Shown: positions 44,390 through 56,146, counted from the first letter of the stretch. The stretch: 64,000 nucleotides of DNA from Helicobacter pylori (GCF_030323545.1 NZ_CP122954.1:930001-994000); one strand, 5' to 3'. Translations and numbers: made by a program. The notes: generated by a model from the letters alone, not told the origin.

Positions 44390-45127
44390 TTAAATTTTAT
44401 GCTCCAAACGCCTTAAAGTGTTATGCACATATTCTAAAAGCCACCCTAACAAGCCTAAAAAGTAAAAACCCAATCGCATGCCATAGTATTCTTTAGTTTG
44501 AATGAACATGCTAGAGCATAGCACCACCACGCTAAGCCCCACGATCAAAATAAGCGTGTTAGCGTATTCATACAACCCAAAAAGGCGTTTGTGGTAGATT
44601 AAAACCAGTATCAACAAAATAAGAGCGAGTGTAAAAAGGGAAAAATCCACGCAATCAGACACGCTTAAAAATCTAAAACTCTGTAAAGAAGAAGCAAAAA
44701 TCCACACGATGCAAATATTCATAGAGGGTAAGAAAGATTGCTTCATGCTAGCCCCTAAAAAACGCCACAATAAAGTCGCTAACAGCGCAAAGTAGAAAAG
44801 ATAAAGCACGATTAAAGAATCTTTGATAGGAAAATTCCAAGCGTAGAAAGAAAGGCATAATATCCCTACGCAAGCGCATTTTTGGCGCGTGAGAGTGAAA
44901 GGCTTTAGAATAAGCACAAGCAGATAAATCAAAGAAACGCTTATTAGCCCCAAGTAATCTAATTTGACAATGAAATCATAAACATGGTTTTCAAACAAAA
45001 AAAACAATTGGGAAAAATCATCGCTAAAATGCGAAAACAACAAAGTTTCCACATTGAACAAAAACAACAAAAAAAACAATGAAGAAAAAACGACTTTATG
45101 CGTGTATATTTTTTGATAAAAATTCAT
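44390..45127 (-). CDS. Hypothetical integral membrane protein (HP0771-like)
   Basis: A 245-residue protein with about seven hydrophobic helices (VVFSSLFFLLFLFNVETLLF, LISVSLIYLLVLILKPF, IVLYLFYFALLATLLWRFLG and others). No motif identifies a substrate or activity. It is the last gene of the long minus-strand set from pyrH, 18 bases after amiA, so a role in the envelope is possible but unproven. Confidence 0.7.
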   Translation of the reverse strand: MNFYQKIYTHKVVFSSLFFLLFLFNVETLLFSHFSDDFSQLFFLFENHVYDFIVKLDYLGLISVSLIYLLVLILKPFTLTRQKCACVGILCLSFYAWNFPIKDSLIVLYLFYFALLATLLWRFLGASMKQSFLPSMNICIVWIFASSLQSFRFLSVSDCVDFSLFTLALILLILVLIYHKRLFGLYEYANTLILIVGLSVVVLCSSMFIQTKEYYGMRLGFYFLGLLGWLLEYVHNTLRRLEHKI

Positions 45128-45145
45128 CTACAACCTAATCATTGC

Positions 45146-46453
45146 CTAATCATTCTTGCTGAAGAAACTATCAATGCCATCAGCAATGCCCTTAGCCAAG
45201 ATCTTTTGATACGGTTTGCTTTGGATGCGTTTAGATTCTATCGCATGGGAATTATAACCAATTTCTATTAAGATTGAAGGCATTAAAGCCCCGGCTAACA
45301 CCCAAAAAGGTCCCTCTCTCACGCCCCCATCCACCACATCAGGGTAATTTTTGCGGATACTTTGGAGCATGCCGTATTGCACATCAATCGCTAGTTTGTT
45401 AGAAACAATCAATCGCTGTGTGTTCAATGAATTTAAAAACAAACTTTTAGAAAAATAATCCATCAAATTCACATCGTCTTTATTTTCTTGCTCAGCCACT
45501 TTCCTAGCCCTTTCACTCCTTGCGGTGGATAAAAAATAAGTCTCTATGCCATGAGCGTTAGAAGTGGAATGCTTGGGGATGGAATTGGCATGCACTGAGA
45601 TGAATAAATCCGCGCTTTTTTTATTGGCTAATTCCGTGCGAGCCACTAAATCAATATAAATGTCCTTATCCCTTGTCAATAAAACGCTATAGCCTCTTTT
45701 TTTAAGCTCTTTATGCAAAAACTTCACCACTTCTAAAACAATGTCTTTTTCACACACCAAATTCGCGCTCATCGCCCCGCAATCTTTCCCCCCATGCCCA
45801 GCGTCTAAAACGATTTTTTTGTGTTTTTTGCGTTTGGTTTTGATGAAAGTATCATTTTTTTCTGCTATAAAGACTTGGTTCTTACTCTCATTTTTCGCTT
45901 CTTTTTTAGGAATTTCTTTTTTAGCGCTCCTTTCGTTCAATGGAGAATGCGTGTGTTTTGAGTGCGCATGCTTAGTTGGCGTTTTTTCTTTAGCCTCTTT
46001 AGCCTCTTTTTTAATAGGTTTAGGGGTAGGTTTAGGTGTGGGGTGTTTTAGCGCATGGTGTTTGGGTGTTTTTGGCGCCATTTGATGCCTAATTAAGGGC
46101 TTTTTCTCCACGATAGAAACATAAAGCTTGTCTTTAAGGATTTTAATCTCATAAGTCATCTTAGGAGCATGGCTAATGACCACTCGCGCTAATTTAGGGC
46201 TAAATTGCGCGATCGTGATGAAAGATTGCTTGGAAAATTGGTAATGCTTTTTAGGAATGGTTAAAACGGCTTCTAATTCCAAATAGCTCTTGAAATTTTT
46301 GAGCGAAACTTCTTTGAATTTTTTAACCTCTTGATTGAACAGAATTTTAACACTGCTAGAGCCAAAAGGCACAATGTTGATAATTTTAAGGGTTGTAGCA
46401 CAAGCAAAATGCAACCAAAAAAGACATGCAACAACCCCTAACCTCACAAGCAC
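45146..46453 (-). CDS. amiA: N-acetylmuramoyl-L-alanine amidase AmiA
   Basis: Periplasmic zinc amidase that separates daughter cells by cutting peptide stems from peptidoglycan. The 435-residue protein has a signal sequence (VACLFWLHFACATT), an AMIN-like domain (residues 20-125), a Lys/Pro/His-rich linker, and an Amidase_3 domain with KIVLDAGHGGKDCGA, LFISVHANSIP and PSILIEIGYNSH. H. pylori AmiA is known to be needed for daughter cell separation. The FtsEX and EnvC-like proteins at 23.7-26.4 kb are candidate activators. Confidence 0.93.
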   Translation of the reverse strand: MLVRLGVVACLFWLHFACATTLKIINIVPFGSSSVKILFNQEVKKFKEVSLKNFKSYLELEAVLTIPKKHYQFSKQSFITIAQFSPKLARVVISHAPKMTYEIKILKDKLYVSIVEKKPLIRHQMAPKTPKHHALKHPTPKPTPKPIKKEAKEAKEKTPTKHAHSKHTHSPLNERSAKKEIPKKEAKNESKNQVFIAEKNDTFIKTKRKKHKKIVLDAGHGGKDCGAMSANLVCEKDIVLEVVKFLHKELKKRGYSVLLTRDKDIYIDLVARTELANKKSADLFISVHANSIPKHSTSNAHGIETYFLSTARSERARKVAEQENKDDVNLMDYFSKSLFLNSLNTQRLIVSNKLAIDVQYGMLQSIRKNYPDVVDGGVREGPFWVLAGALMPSILIEIGYNSHAIESKRIQSKPYQKILAKGIADGIDSFFSKND

Positions 46454-46459
46454 TACAAA

Positions 46460-47551
46460 TTAACCCTCTGTAAGCTCTTTAATCAATTCATGCACGCTGA
46501 TAATCTTATCCACCCTATAGCCGTTAGCCCCGGTAAAATAAAGCCCCTCTTCTCTGTTTCCTAAATAACTGCGCCCCAAGCCATCAGCGATACAATAGCC
46601 CACTTTTTTAGCCTCTTCACCCCTGTTGCAAGGCGCTACACAATTGCTCACGCATGCGATTTTGGGCGCGTTACCCTCTTCAATGCGTTTGATCACCCCA
46701 GTATTAATAGCCCTAGCGGGATAGCCTACAGGCGATTTAATGAGTAGAATATCTTCTTTGTTGAGCGTGGGCAAAAGATCGGCATACGCTTTAGCGTCGC
46801 ATTCTTTCGTGCCTAAAAAACGAGTCGCCATCTGCACCCCACTCGCTCCAAGATTTAACATGGTGTCTATATCCTTCCTATCCCAAATCCCCCCAGCAGC
46901 GATGATAGGGATATTCCCCCATTCTTTAGAAGCTTCCACGACTTTAGGCACTAAGTTTTCTAATCGGAATTCTTCTTTGAAACAATCTTCGTATTTAAAG
47001 CCCTGATGCCCCCCACTCAAAGGCCCTTCCACAATAAACGCGTCCGGGATTCTTTTATAGCGATCGCTCCATCTTTTACAAAGGATTTTTAAAGCCTTCG
47101 CTGAAGAAATAATAGGGATGAGCGCCACATCGCTAAAATCCTTAGCGAATTCAGGCATGTTAGTGGGCAAACCAGCCCCTGTAATGATAATATTTGCCCC
47201 CGCCTCACAAGAGTCCCTTAAAACACGGCCATAGTCATTGATAGCGTATAAAATATTCGCCCCCAAAGGCTTGTTCCCGCAAATCTTCCTAGCGTTTGCA
47301 AAAATCTCATTCAACGCTTTTTTGGAGTAAAAATTCAAGGCTTCAAAGGGTTTTTTAGCCACAATCCTTTCTACAAAACGCATGTTTTTATAATAACCAG
47401 TCCCTACGGCTGAAATCACTCCTAAAGCCCCTTCTTTGGCAACATTTCCAGCTAGTTCATCCCAGCTAATCCCCACACCCATTCCCCCTTGAAAGATAGG
47501 GAATTTTATGGTGTGCTTACCGATTTTTAGCGGTTTGAGTGTTGATACCAT
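46460..47551 (-). CDS. Nitronate monooxygenase-like FMN enzyme
   Basis: A 363-residue TIM-barrel flavoprotein related to nitronate monooxygenases and FabK-type enoyl reductases. Features: FPIFQGGMGVGISWDELAG, GANIIITGAGLP, AFIVEGPLSGGHQGF and PIIAAGGIWDRKDIDTMLNLGASGVQMATRF. A Cys-rich part (CVSNCVAPCNRGEEAKKVGYC) near residue 295-315 is notable. The real substrate in H. pylori is unknown. It lies 17 bases after tyrS and 7 before amiA. Confidence 0.82.
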   Translation of the reverse strand: MVSTLKPLKIGKHTIKFPIFQGGMGVGISWDELAGNVAKEGALGVISAVGTGYYKNMRFVERIVAKKPFEALNFYSKKALNEIFANARKICGNKPLGANILYAINDYGRVLRDSCEAGANIIITGAGLPTNMPEFAKDFSDVALIPIISSAKALKILCKRWSDRYKRIPDAFIVEGPLSGGHQGFKYEDCFKEEFRLENLVPKVVEASKEWGNIPIIAAGGIWDRKDIDTMLNLGASGVQMATRFLGTKECDAKAYADLLPTLNKEDILLIKSPVGYPARAINTGVIKRIEEGNAPKIACVSNCVAPCNRGEEAKKVGYCIADGLGRSYLGNREEGLYFTGANGYRVDKIISVHELIKELTEG

Positions 47552-47567
47552 AGCTCTTTCCTTAATA

Positions 47568-48776
47568 TTAGTTAATATTTAATTTCATAAATCTTTTCTT
47601 ACCAAGCTGTATAACATAATTTCCTTTAACAAAACGATAACTCTCATTTTTTATCGCTTCTTGATTAATCTTTACCCCTCCCCCTTGAATATCACGCCTG
47701 GCTTGTGAAGTGGATGGGCAAAAGCCAATCTGTTTTAAAACATCTAAAATCCCAACCCCCTCATCAAAATCGCTCTCTGATAAAATTTCGGGCAAAAGGT
47801 TTGCGCTAAACACTTTAGAAAATTGCTCTTTAGCCTTGAATGCTTGATCATTATCATAATAACGAGCCACGATTTCACCAGCGAGATCTTCTTTAACGGC
47901 TTTAGGGTGCAAAGTTTGATTTAAAATACCATGTTTTAAGTCTTCAATTTCTTCTAAAGTCTTAGCGCTCAAAAGGGTGTAGTAGCGCCACATGAGATCA
48001 TCGCTCACGCTCATGATCTTCCCAAACATCGCATTAGGCTCTTCCGTGATCCCCACATAATTCCCCAAGCTTTTACTCATTTTTTGCACCCCATCAAGCC
48101 CCTCTAATAAAGGCATGGTGATGATAGACTGCTCTTTATTCAAGCCATAAGATCGTTGCAAAAAGCGCCCCACCAGCAAATTAAACTTTTGATCATTGCC
48201 CCCAAGCTCAATATCCGCATCCATCGCTACTGAATCATAGCCTTGCAACAAAGGGTATAAAAATTCCACGATGCTAATGGGGCGATTTTCTTTATAGCGT
48301 TTAGTGAAATCGTCCCTTTCTAGCATTCTAGCGACTGAAAACTTCGCGCATAATTCTATAATGCCTTTTGCACCTAAAGCATCAAGCCAAGTGGAATTAA
48401 AGCACACTTCGGTGTGTTTTTGATCTAAAATTTTATAGATTTGCTCTTCATAAGTTTTAGCGTTTTCTAAGACTTGTTCCCGGTTTAAGGGCTTTCTTGT
48501 TTCATTTTTCCCTGTAGGATCGCCTATCATAGCGGTAAAATCCCCAATCAAAAACTTCACCCTAGCCCCATATTGCTGCAATAAAGCTAGTTTTTGGATC
48601 AATACCGTATGCCCTAAATGCAAATCTGGAGCGGTAGGATCAAACCCGGCTTTAACGATAAAGCGTTCATTGGTTTCGTAATATTTTCTCACCAGCTTTT
48701 CAATATATTCCAATCCAATGATTTCATTAGCGCCTCTAGCGATCTCTTTTAAGGCGATAGCGATTTTTTGTTCCAT
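47568..48776 (-). CDS. tyrS: Tyrosyl-tRNA synthetase
   Basis: Class I synthetase charging tRNA-Tyr. From ATG 48776 ([15 protein letters not shown]) it is 402 residues, with the HIGH-type motif [22 protein letters not shown] for the KMSKS loop, and a C-terminal S4 domain ([19 protein letters not shown]). AAGGA six bases before 48776 favours it over ATG 48782. It belongs to the spoT-tyrS cluster with a 21-base gap. Confidence 0.95.
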   Translation of the reverse strand: MEQKIAIALKEIARGANEIIGLEYIEKLVRKYYETNERFIVKAGFDPTAPDLHLGHTVLIQKLALLQQYGARVKFLIGDFTAMIGDPTGKNETRKPLNREQVLENAKTYEEQIYKILDQKHTEVCFNSTWLDALGAKGIIELCAKFSVARMLERDDFTKRYKENRPISIVEFLYPLLQGYDSVAMDADIELGGNDQKFNLLVGRFLQRSYGLNKEQSIITMPLLEGLDGVQKMSKSLGNYVGITEEPNAMFGKIMSVSDDLMWRYYTLLSAKTLEEIEDLKHGILNQTLHPKAVKEDLAGEIVARYYDNDQAFKAKEQFSKVFSANLLPEILSESDFDEGVGILDVLKQIGFCPSTSQARRDIQGGGVKINQEAIKNESYRFVKGNYVIQLGKKRFMKLNIN

Positions 48777-48797
48777 GTTCATTCCTTAATTAGGGCT

Positions 48798-51125
48798 TTA
48801 TGATTCATAAGCATCATCCAGACTGGATAATTCTACAATCCTATCTTGATATTTGCGATTGATTAAGGCTCTGATCCAATCCGCCTTATCCGTAGCTATT
48901 TCAAAACTCACTTCACAATGGCTAGAATACTTGTCTTTATAGCCCAAATAAGACACGCCCACAATGTTGCATTCATTCCTGTTTAAAAAAGTCAATAAGC
49001 TTGCTAAAACCGACTTTTTTTCGCCTAAATAAAACATCATTTTATAAATCGTTCGATCCCGCTTGTGCCATTCTATATAAACCATCGGCACTTTAGCATC
49101 CACTTCCGCCATCGCTTTTTTGCAAAATTTATGGTGCGCAATCGCTTTTGGATCTTTCAAATCCGTTACAATCGCAATGATTTCATCGCCATATTTAGGA
49201 TAACAACAATCATTCAACAACACCTGTTTGATTTCTAAAGCGTTGCTTGAACAAACGCTAAAATGTTCTAATTCCTTGCACTGCCATTGCCGGTTTGGGG
49301 TTAAAAAATTCAAGACATTGGTTTTAAAACCCAAATACCTTAAACCTCGAGTCCATAAACTCATCTCTTGGTATTCTAAAATCGCATCTTCTTTTAAAGA
49401 AAACACCTTATTTTCAATTTCTTCAGTGAGTTTGGCTAAATTTTCAAAGCTTTTCATCGCTTCTGTTAAGGTGGTCTCCACCCCACAATCTGTTAATTTT
49501 TCTTCAAAGTTTTTATAATCTTTTAAATCCACGTCTTCAAAAACAGAACGCCCAAAAAAAGTCGTTAGAATATTTACCATGCTCTTAGTGTCAATTTCTT
49601 TCAAGCGGTTTCTTCTTTGGATGCGCAAATGGTTTTTAGCCTTAGAAGTTTTAAGCTGATCCATCCAAATGAAACGAGGTATTATTTTATCGCCTTTAAC
49701 GATTTTAACCACATCCCCACTCCTTAATTCTTGATTGAGTAAGGCTTTTTTACTATTGATATAAGCGTCCGTGGCTTTATCGCCCAAATCGCTATGCACC
49801 ATGTAAGCAAAATCTAAAGCAATCGCTCCTACCGGTAAGGTGTAAGTGTCCCCATGAGGCGAAAAAACGACAATATCCTCACGATACAAATCGTTCTTAG
49901 CGAGTTCGTAAAATTCCTTAGGGTCGTTTTTCAAATCGCTGTCATGGTATTTAAAATTTTGCAACCACCTCATGCCCTCATGGTGATCTTCATGATCCAC
50001 GCCCCCAGCTTTATACTTCCAGTGGGCTGAATTACCATACTCCGCCCCCATATGCATATCAAAGGTGCGGATCTGCACTTCATAAACAGAAGATTCATCA
50101 AAAATGGTCGTGTGTATCGTCTTATAGCCATTTTCTTTGGGTAAAGCGATGTAATCTTTAAAACGAGAGACAATAGGTTTGAAATTCAAATGGATGATCC
50201 CTAAAACTTTATAGCAATCAATCGGGTTTTTCAATAAAATCCTAATGGCTAACAAGTCTAAAATTTCATCAATATTGACCGCGCCCTTCCGTTGCATCTT
50301 AAGATAGATAGAATAAGGGCGTTTCACCCTTGTAACGAGTTTAAAATCCGAATGGCTAAACCCGCTGTCAAAAAGTTTTTTTTCTAACTTGCTCGCAAAA
50401 GCGTTGAGTTTTAAGAGTAAAGACTGCTTGTTTTTGTGCAAATATTCCTTGATATTTTTATACTCTTCTGGATAAATATAATAAAAGCTCTTGTCTTCTA
50501 ATTCATTTTTGATTGAAGACATGCCCAATCGGCTCGCTATGGGGGCATACACCGCTAGAGTCTCTTTAGAAATACGCACTTGCTTGTCATGAGGCAAGGC
50601 GTCTAAGGTGAGCATGTTGTGCAACCTGTCGCTAATCTTTACCACTAAGGCTCTTGGATCTTGTATCGCGCCAATTAAAATCTTTCTGAAAGTGAGCGCT
50701 GAAACCACCATTCTGGGATCTTGAGAGCTCACCCCTAATTCTTCTTTCCTGATTTCAGTGATTTTAGTGAGCGCATCCACTAAATTAGCCACATCTTTCC
50801 CGAATTCTCGCTCAATCATTTCAATCTCACAAGGCGTGTCTTCTACCACATCATGCAAAAGCGCAGCACACACCATCGCCTCATCGCCCCCACAAAACGC
50901 CACCAAGCTTGCCACACAAATAGGATGGACAATATAAGGCTCGCCGCTTTTTCTATACTGCCCCTTATGGCTTTTGGTCGCTAAATTTAGGGCGTTTTCA
51001 ATTTTGGGCGTGAAATCAATTAAAGTCCTTAAGATTTCAATGCCGCCCTTTGGGGTCGTAACTTTTTTAATAACATCAAGAATCCGTAAGAATCCGATAT
51101 CAACGGATTTATCAATTTCGTTCAT
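48798..51125 (-). CDS. spoT: Bifunctional (p)ppGpp synthetase/hydrolase SpoT
   Basis: Sole Rel/Spo-type enzyme of H. pylori as far as known, making and destroying (p)ppGpp. The 775-residue protein has the HD hydrolase domain (ALLHDVVEDTPCEIEMIERE, KISDRLHNMLTL), the synthetase domain (RVKRPYSIYLKMQRKG, GYKTIHTTIFDESSVYEVQIRT), a TGS domain (VVFSPHGDTYTLPVGAIALDFAY) and a C-terminal ACT-type domain. It starts inside rpoZ (14-base overlap), the classical rpoZ-spoT arrangement. Confidence 0.95.
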   Translation of the reverse strand: MNEIDKSVDIGFLRILDVIKKVTTPKGGIEILRTLIDFTPKIENALNLATKSHKGQYRKSGEPYIVHPICVASLVAFCGGDEAMVCAALLHDVVEDTPCEIEMIEREFGKDVANLVDALTKITEIRKEELGVSSQDPRMVVSALTFRKILIGAIQDPRALVVKISDRLHNMLTLDALPHDKQVRISKETLAVYAPIASRLGMSSIKNELEDKSFYYIYPEEYKNIKEYLHKNKQSLLLKLNAFASKLEKKLFDSGFSHSDFKLVTRVKRPYSIYLKMQRKGAVNIDEILDLLAIRILLKNPIDCYKVLGIIHLNFKPIVSRFKDYIALPKENGYKTIHTTIFDESSVYEVQIRTFDMHMGAEYGNSAHWKYKAGGVDHEDHHEGMRWLQNFKYHDSDLKNDPKEFYELAKNDLYREDIVVFSPHGDTYTLPVGAIALDFAYMVHSDLGDKATDAYINSKKALLNQELRSGDVVKIVKGDKIIPRFIWMDQLKTSKAKNHLRIQRRNRLKEIDTKSMVNILTTFFGRSVFEDVDLKDYKNFEEKLTDCGVETTLTEAMKSFENLAKLTEEIENKVFSLKEDAILEYQEMSLWTRGLRYLGFKTNVLNFLTPNRQWQCKELEHFSVCSSNALEIKQVLLNDCCYPKYGDEIIAIVTDLKDPKAIAHHKFCKKAMAEVDAKVPMVYIEWHKRDRTIYKMMFYLGEKKSVLASLLTFLNRNECNIVGVSYLGYKDKYSSHCEVSFEIATDKADWIRALINRKYQDRIVELSSLDDAYES

Positions 51126-51336
51126 CTATCCTGTCTATATCAATTTTCCCTTCAGCGATTTCTCTGATGGCAATATCCACTAATTTATGGCGTTTAGGAT
51201 CCATATTCACCAAAGTTTTAGCTCCGGCGTTTAATTGCTTCACACGAGCGAAAACCAAATTATCTAGCATGTAGCGGTCGTTCCCAATATTTTTTAAGGC
51301 TTGAGCGACTAAACTCTCTGTTCTCTCTTTTTTCAA
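51112..51336 (-). CDS. rpoZ: RNA polymerase omega subunit
   Basis: Small RNA polymerase subunit that helps assemble beta-prime and in many bacteria forms a ppGpp site. The 74-residue protein has NIGNDRYMLDNLVFARVKQLNAGA and HKLVDIAIREIAEGKID. It starts at TTG 51336 with AAGGA upstream. The gene overlaps spoT by 14 bases, consistent with joint control of the stringent response. Confidence 0.9.
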   Translation of the reverse strand: MKKERTESLVAQALKNIGNDRYMLDNLVFARVKQLNAGAKTLVNMDPKRHKLVDIAIREIAEGKIDIDRIDERN

Positions 51337-51378
51337 ACTGATCCTTTTATTTTAGAGTTCTATCCAATTGTAAAGGGC

Positions 51379-52110
<732 letters not shown>

Positions 52111-52205
52111 TTAAATTAATTATCAATTAATAAAACTTATGATTGTAACCTAATCTTGCTTAAAAACACCCTTTCTAATTTTTAGCCTCTGTTCTTGGCG
52201 GATAA

Positions 52206-52889
52206 CTAAAAGCGCTTGGGTTTTTGAATGCGTTTGAATAACAATTCACGATAGAACGCTTTAAGGCCTAATTGTTCTTTTTTGCCTAAAGTATAGTAAA
52301 TTTTTTGCAAGTAGTTTAGAATGTCTTGGCGTTTTAAGTTGGTTTTTAAAGCGGCTTCTTTAAGGATGTAGTAAGGGATTTTTGTTTTTTGATGTTTGAA
52401 AGCTAAAGACAAGCGCTTGTAAAAATCCTTGTTTTGGTAATAACACAAACGCCCAAAAACAAACGGCAAGCGTTTTTTTTCATACCAAAGAGCGGCTAAA
52501 TCTATAAAATCTTTTTTAGGGTTGGAATAATAAAACTGCAGCGCTTTATTGCCGATTAACACTTCACCCTTTAACCCTAGCGCTTGAGAGAGGGCGTTTG
52601 AAGAAGCGCTTTCTTTATCAAAAGCGTTTTCTCTATTTACAACCAGCACGCTTAAAACTTCCTTATAAGCGACAATGCCTAGAGAATGAGAATAAAGAGC
52701 GAATGAATGACCGGCAATAGAAGAAATAAAGCCCGCATCAATACGCCTGAATAAAAAACTCTCATTGAGTTTGGAAGGGTAGGTTTTTTTAAGCCGTAAA
52801 AATTGTTTGAAATAACAAGGGGTGGGGTAGGATTTGATAAACACATCAAAAGGGAGCATGTTCAAATAATCAATTTTACCAAAACGCAC
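52206..52889 (-). CDS. mqnA: MqnA-type chorismate dehydratase-like protein
   Basis: Candidate first enzyme of the futalosine menaquinone route, which H. pylori uses. The 227-residue protein starts at GTG 52889 with FGKIDYLNMLPFDVF, the N-terminal MqnA/MqnD pattern, followed by NESFLFRRIDAGFISSIAG and SVLVVNRENAF. It is shorter than many MqnA proteins. Substrate-binding residues cannot be confirmed by eye, so MqnD or a non-enzymatic relative is an alternative. It stands alone, divergent from acnB. Confidence 0.68.
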   Translation of the reverse strand: MRFGKIDYLNMLPFDVFIKSYPTPCYFKQFLRLKKTYPSKLNESFLFRRIDAGFISSIAGHSFALYSHSLGIVAYKEVLSVLVVNRENAFDKESASSNALSQALGLKGEVLIGNKALQFYYSNPKKDFIDLAALWYEKKRLPFVFGRLCYYQNKDFYKRLSLAFKHQKTKIPYYILKEAALKTNLKRQDILNYLQKIYYTLGKKEQLGLKAFYRELLFKRIQKPKRF

Positions 52890-52961
52890 TTAAAATCCTT
52901 TTTTGTATCGCATGGTAGCTAAAGTTTCTTACAACTTAACTAAAAGTAAAAAGAGTTTTGT

Positions 52962-52967
52962 TATCAT
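52962..52967 (+). promoter_or_regulatory. Likely extended -10 box of acnB
   Basis: TGTTATCAT, an extended -10 arrangement, 44 bases before the acnB start in the divergent gap with the mqnA-like gene. Confidence 0.4.
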
Positions 52968-53010
52968 GGGGTGGTTTGCATTAGCGAGTAATGCTATTTA
53001 AAAAGGAGAA

Positions 53011-55572
53011 ATGATGAAAGATTTTTTAGAAGATTACAAAAAAAGCGTTTCAGAAAGAGAAAGTGAGGGGATTCCGCCACTCCCTTTAAACGCTAAACAA
53101 GTTCAAGCTGTCGTTGAGATTTTGATAAAAGATCCCACAAACGCCGCTTTCGCTAAAGAATTACTCATTCACAGGGTAAGCCCTGGGGTTGATGAGGGGG
53201 CGAAAGTGAAAGCGGAATTTTTAGCCAAATTGTCTCAAAAAAAACTAGAATGCGCACACATTAGCGCTTTAGAAGCGACCACTCTTTTAGGCACGATGCT
53301 TGGGGGGTATAATGTAGAGCCTTTGATTATGGGCTTAGAAAGTCAAGACAAAAACATCGCTAAAGAGAGCGCGAAAGCTTTAAAAACCACTCTTTTAGTC
53401 TATGGATCGTTTGATAAAATTGCGGCAATGAGCAAAACTAATGCTTTGGCTAAAGAAGTGCTAGAGTCTTGGGCGAACGCCGAATGGTTTTTGAATAAAG
53501 AGCCTTTAAATGAATGCATTGAAGCGTGCGTGTTTAAGATTGATGGCGAAACCAATACCGATGATTTAAGCCCAGCGAGCGACGCTTTCACACGAAGCGA
53601 TATTCCTTTACACGCCAAAGCCATGCTAAAAAACAGGATTGAAAATTACGAACAACGCATTGAAGCGATTAAAACTAAAGGCGTTCCTGTAGCGTATGTG
53701 GGCGATGTGGTCGGCACAGGAAGCTCTAGAAAAAGCGCGACAAACTCTATCATGTGGCATTTTGGTAAGGACATTCCTTTTGTGCCTAATAAAAGGAGTG
53801 GGGGCATTGTGATTGGGGGGGTGATCGCTCCGATATTCTTTGCGACTTGTGAAGATAGCGGGGCGTTACCCATTGTGGCTGATGTTAAGGATTTAAAAGA
53901 GGGCGATAGGATTAAAATCTATCCTTATAAAGGCGAAATCACGCTGAACGATAAAGTGGTCAGTGCCTTTAAGCTAGAGCCTGAAACTTTATTAGACGAA
54001 GTCAGGGCTTCTGGGCGTATCCCTTTAATCATCGGTAGGGGTTTGACGAATAAAGCACGTAAATTTTTAGGGCTAGGCGAATCTGAAGCGTTTAAAAAGC
54101 CATCCGCTCATAAAAGCGACGCCAAAGGTTACACTTTAGCCCAAAAAATTGTAGGGCATGCTTGTGGGGTAAAAGGGATCTTACCTGGGACTTATTGTGA
54201 GCCAAAGGTTACCACCGTGGGCAGTCAAGACACCACAGGAGCGATGACTAGAGATGAAGTTAAAGAATTAGCGAGTTTGAAGTTTGATGCGCCTTTTGTG
54301 TTGCAGAGTTTTTGCCATACCGCCGCTTACCCAAAGCCTAGCGATGTGAGTTTGCATGCGAGTTTGCCTGGCTTTATCACTCAAAGAGGCGGTGTGGCGT
54401 TGCATCCAGGCGATGGCGTGATCCATACATGGCTAAATCGCATGGGATTGCCTGACACTTTAGGCACAGGGGGGGATAGCCACACCCGTTTCCCTTTAGG
54501 CATTAGTTTCCCGGCAGGGAGCGGGTTAGTCGCTTTTGCAGCGGTTACAGGCACGATGCCATTAAACATGCCAGAATCGGTGTTGGTGCGTTTTAAAGGG
54601 GAAATGAATCCTGGGATCACCTTAAGGGATTTAGTGAATGCGATCCCTTATTATGCCATTAAAAAAGGGTTACTCACGGTGGAGAAAAAGGGCAAAATCA
54701 ATGTCTTTAACGGGCGTATTTTAGAGATTGAAGGCTTGCCTGATATTAAAATGGAGCAGGCTTTTGAATTAAGCGATGCGAGTGCAGAAAGGAGCGCGGC
54801 GGCTTGCGTGGTGCGTTTGAATAAAGAGCCGATGATCGAATACTTGAAATCCAATATCAAGCTTATTGATGAGATGATTGCAAGCGGTTATGAAGACAAA
54901 GAGACTTTGAAAAAACGCAGAGATGCGATGCAAGCTTGGGTGGATAATCCGGTATTGTTAGAGCCAGATAGTAACGCTCAATACGCCGCTGTCATTGAAA
55001 TTGATGTGGCAGAAATCACTGAGCCTATTTTGGCATGCCCTAATGACCCTGATGATGTCGCTACTTTGAGCGAAGTTTTAGCGGATACGACCGGCAAAAG
55101 ACCGCACGCTATTGATGAAGTGTTTATTGGCTCTTGCATGACGAATATCGGGCATTTTAGAGCCTTTGGCGAAATCGTTAAAAACGCTCCTCCCAGTCAA
55201 GCGCGTCTTTGGGTAGTGCCGCCCAGTAAAATGGATGAACAAGAGCTTATTAATGAGGGCTATTATGCGATTTTTGGGGCTGCTGGGGCAAGGACTGAAG
55301 TCCCAGGCTGTAGCTTGTGCATGGGCAATCAAGCGAGGGTTAGGGATAATGCGGTCGTCTTTTCTACTTCCACGCGCAATTTTGATAACCGTATGGGTAG
55401 AGGGGCTAAAGTGTATTTAGGCAGCGCGGAGCTTGGGGCGGCGTGTGCTTTACTAGGGAGAATCCCCACTAAAGAAGAATACATGAATTTAGTGAGCGAA
55501 AAGCTAGAGAGCCAAAAAGACAAGATCTATCGCTACATGAACTTTAACTTAATGGAGAATTTCAGGCTCTAG
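53011..55572 (+). CDS. acnB: Aconitate hydratase B
   Basis: TCA cycle enzyme converting citrate to isocitrate through a [4Fe-4S] cluster; apo forms can bind RNA. The 853-residue protein has the AcnB layout: N-terminal HEAT-like domain, swivel domain ([21 protein letters not shown]), [27 protein letters not shown], and the cluster cysteines in [14 protein letters not shown] and [17 protein letters not shown] precedes the ATG pair at 53011/53014. Single-gene unit followed by a small secreted protein gene. Confidence 0.95.
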   Translation: MMKDFLEDYKKSVSERESEGIPPLPLNAKQVQAVVEILIKDPTNAAFAKELLIHRVSPGVDEGAKVKAEFLAKLSQKKLECAHISALEATTLLGTMLGGYNVEPLIMGLESQDKNIAKESAKALKTTLLVYGSFDKIAAMSKTNALAKEVLESWANAEWFLNKEPLNECIEACVFKIDGETNTDDLSPASDAFTRSDIPLHAKAMLKNRIENYEQRIEAIKTKGVPVAYVGDVVGTGSSRKSATNSIMWHFGKDIPFVPNKRSGGIVIGGVIAPIFFATCEDSGALPIVADVKDLKEGDRIKIYPYKGEITLNDKVVSAFKLEPETLLDEVRASGRIPLIIGRGLTNKARKFLGLGESEAFKKPSAHKSDAKGYTLAQKIVGHACGVKGILPGTYCEPKVTTVGSQDTTGAMTRDEVKELASLKFDAPFVLQSFCHTAAYPKPSDVSLHASLPGFITQRGGVALHPGDGVIHTWLNRMGLPDTLGTGGDSHTRFPLGISFPAGSGLVAFAAVTGTMPLNMPESVLVRFKGEMNPGITLRDLVNAIPYYAIKKGLLTVEKKGKINVFNGRILEIEGLPDIKMEQAFELSDASAERSAAACVVRLNKEPMIEYLKSNIKLIDEMIASGYEDKETLKKRRDAMQAWVDNPVLLEPDSNAQYAAVIEIDVAEITEPILACPNDPDDVATLSEVLADTTGKRPHAIDEVFIGSCMTNIGHFRAFGEIVKNAPPSQARLWVVPPSKMDEQELINEGYYAIFGAAGARTEVPGCSLCMGNQARVRDNAVVFSTSTRNFDNRMGRGAKVYLGSAELGAACALLGRIPTKEEYMNLVSEKLESQKDKIYRYMNFNLMENFRL

Positions 55573-55652
55573 TTTTGTTTTCATTAAAAGGGAATGATTC
55601 CTTTTATTTAGCTATGGCTGAGTGTTGAGAGAGGATAAAAAGGAGAGTGGTG

Positions 55653-55919
55653 GTGAAAAAAATCGTTGTGGGTTGGTGCGTGGCGTTGGCTTTTTTGAGC
55701 GCGGATCCAGTGCAGGCCAATAAAGCGATCAGTAATGCGGATTTGATTAAAGAGATAAGGGACTTGAAAAAAATAATCAGCGTGCAAAACACTGAGATTA
55801 ACAATTTAAGAAAGGTGCAAGAAGTGTTGTCTGGGCAATTAGGGGACATGCGTAAGGATATATTAAGCACTAGAGATTATTGCATTAGCTTAAGGCCTTA
55901 TATCTATAATTGGCGCTAG
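55653..55919 (+). CDS. Small secreted coiled-coil protein (HP0780-like)
   Basis: An 88-residue protein with a signal peptide (KKIVVGWCVALAFLSADPVQA) and a coiled-coil body with heptads (LIKEIRDLKKIISVQNTEINNLRKVQEVL). Of three consecutive GTG codons at 55647-55655, the third lies seven bases after AGGAG and is preferred. Two Cys, one in the signal peptide and one in RDYCISLRPYIY near the end. Function unknown; it lies 80 bases after acnB. Confidence 0.65.
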   Translation: MKKIVVGWCVALAFLSADPVQANKAISNADLIKEIRDLKKIISVQNTEINNLRKVQEVLSGQLGDMRKDILSTRDYCISLRPYIYNWR

Positions 55920-55975
55920 GGGGATCATCAAAGCATGAGAGCATGCGCCATTTGTTCCTTTGAGGCAATCCTTTA

Positions 55976-56110
55976 ATGGTTGAAAAATTAAAGTTGGGGG
56001 GTTTGGTTTTCGCTTTGTGTCCTTGTAATGGGGATTTTATAGAGTTTGAGTATTTAAAAAGCGCGTTTAATCTCGCACACCTTAAAAAAAGCCCTCTTGT
56101 TGGGTTGTAG
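55976..56110 (+). CDS. Doubtful 44-codon ORF
   Basis: Starts MVEKLKLGGLVFALCPCNGD and ends KKSPLVGL, with no ribosome site. Codon use is H. pylori-like, but this is not enough. Listed so the 270-base gap between the small secreted protein and the HP0781-like gene is described; apart from the promoter at its end I see nothing else there. Confidence 0.2.
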   Translation: MVEKLKLGGLVFALCPCNGDFIEFEYLKSAFNLAHLKKSPLVGL

Positions 56111-56146
56111 GGGCGGGATTAGTTTCTTTGTTAGGGTTAAATATCC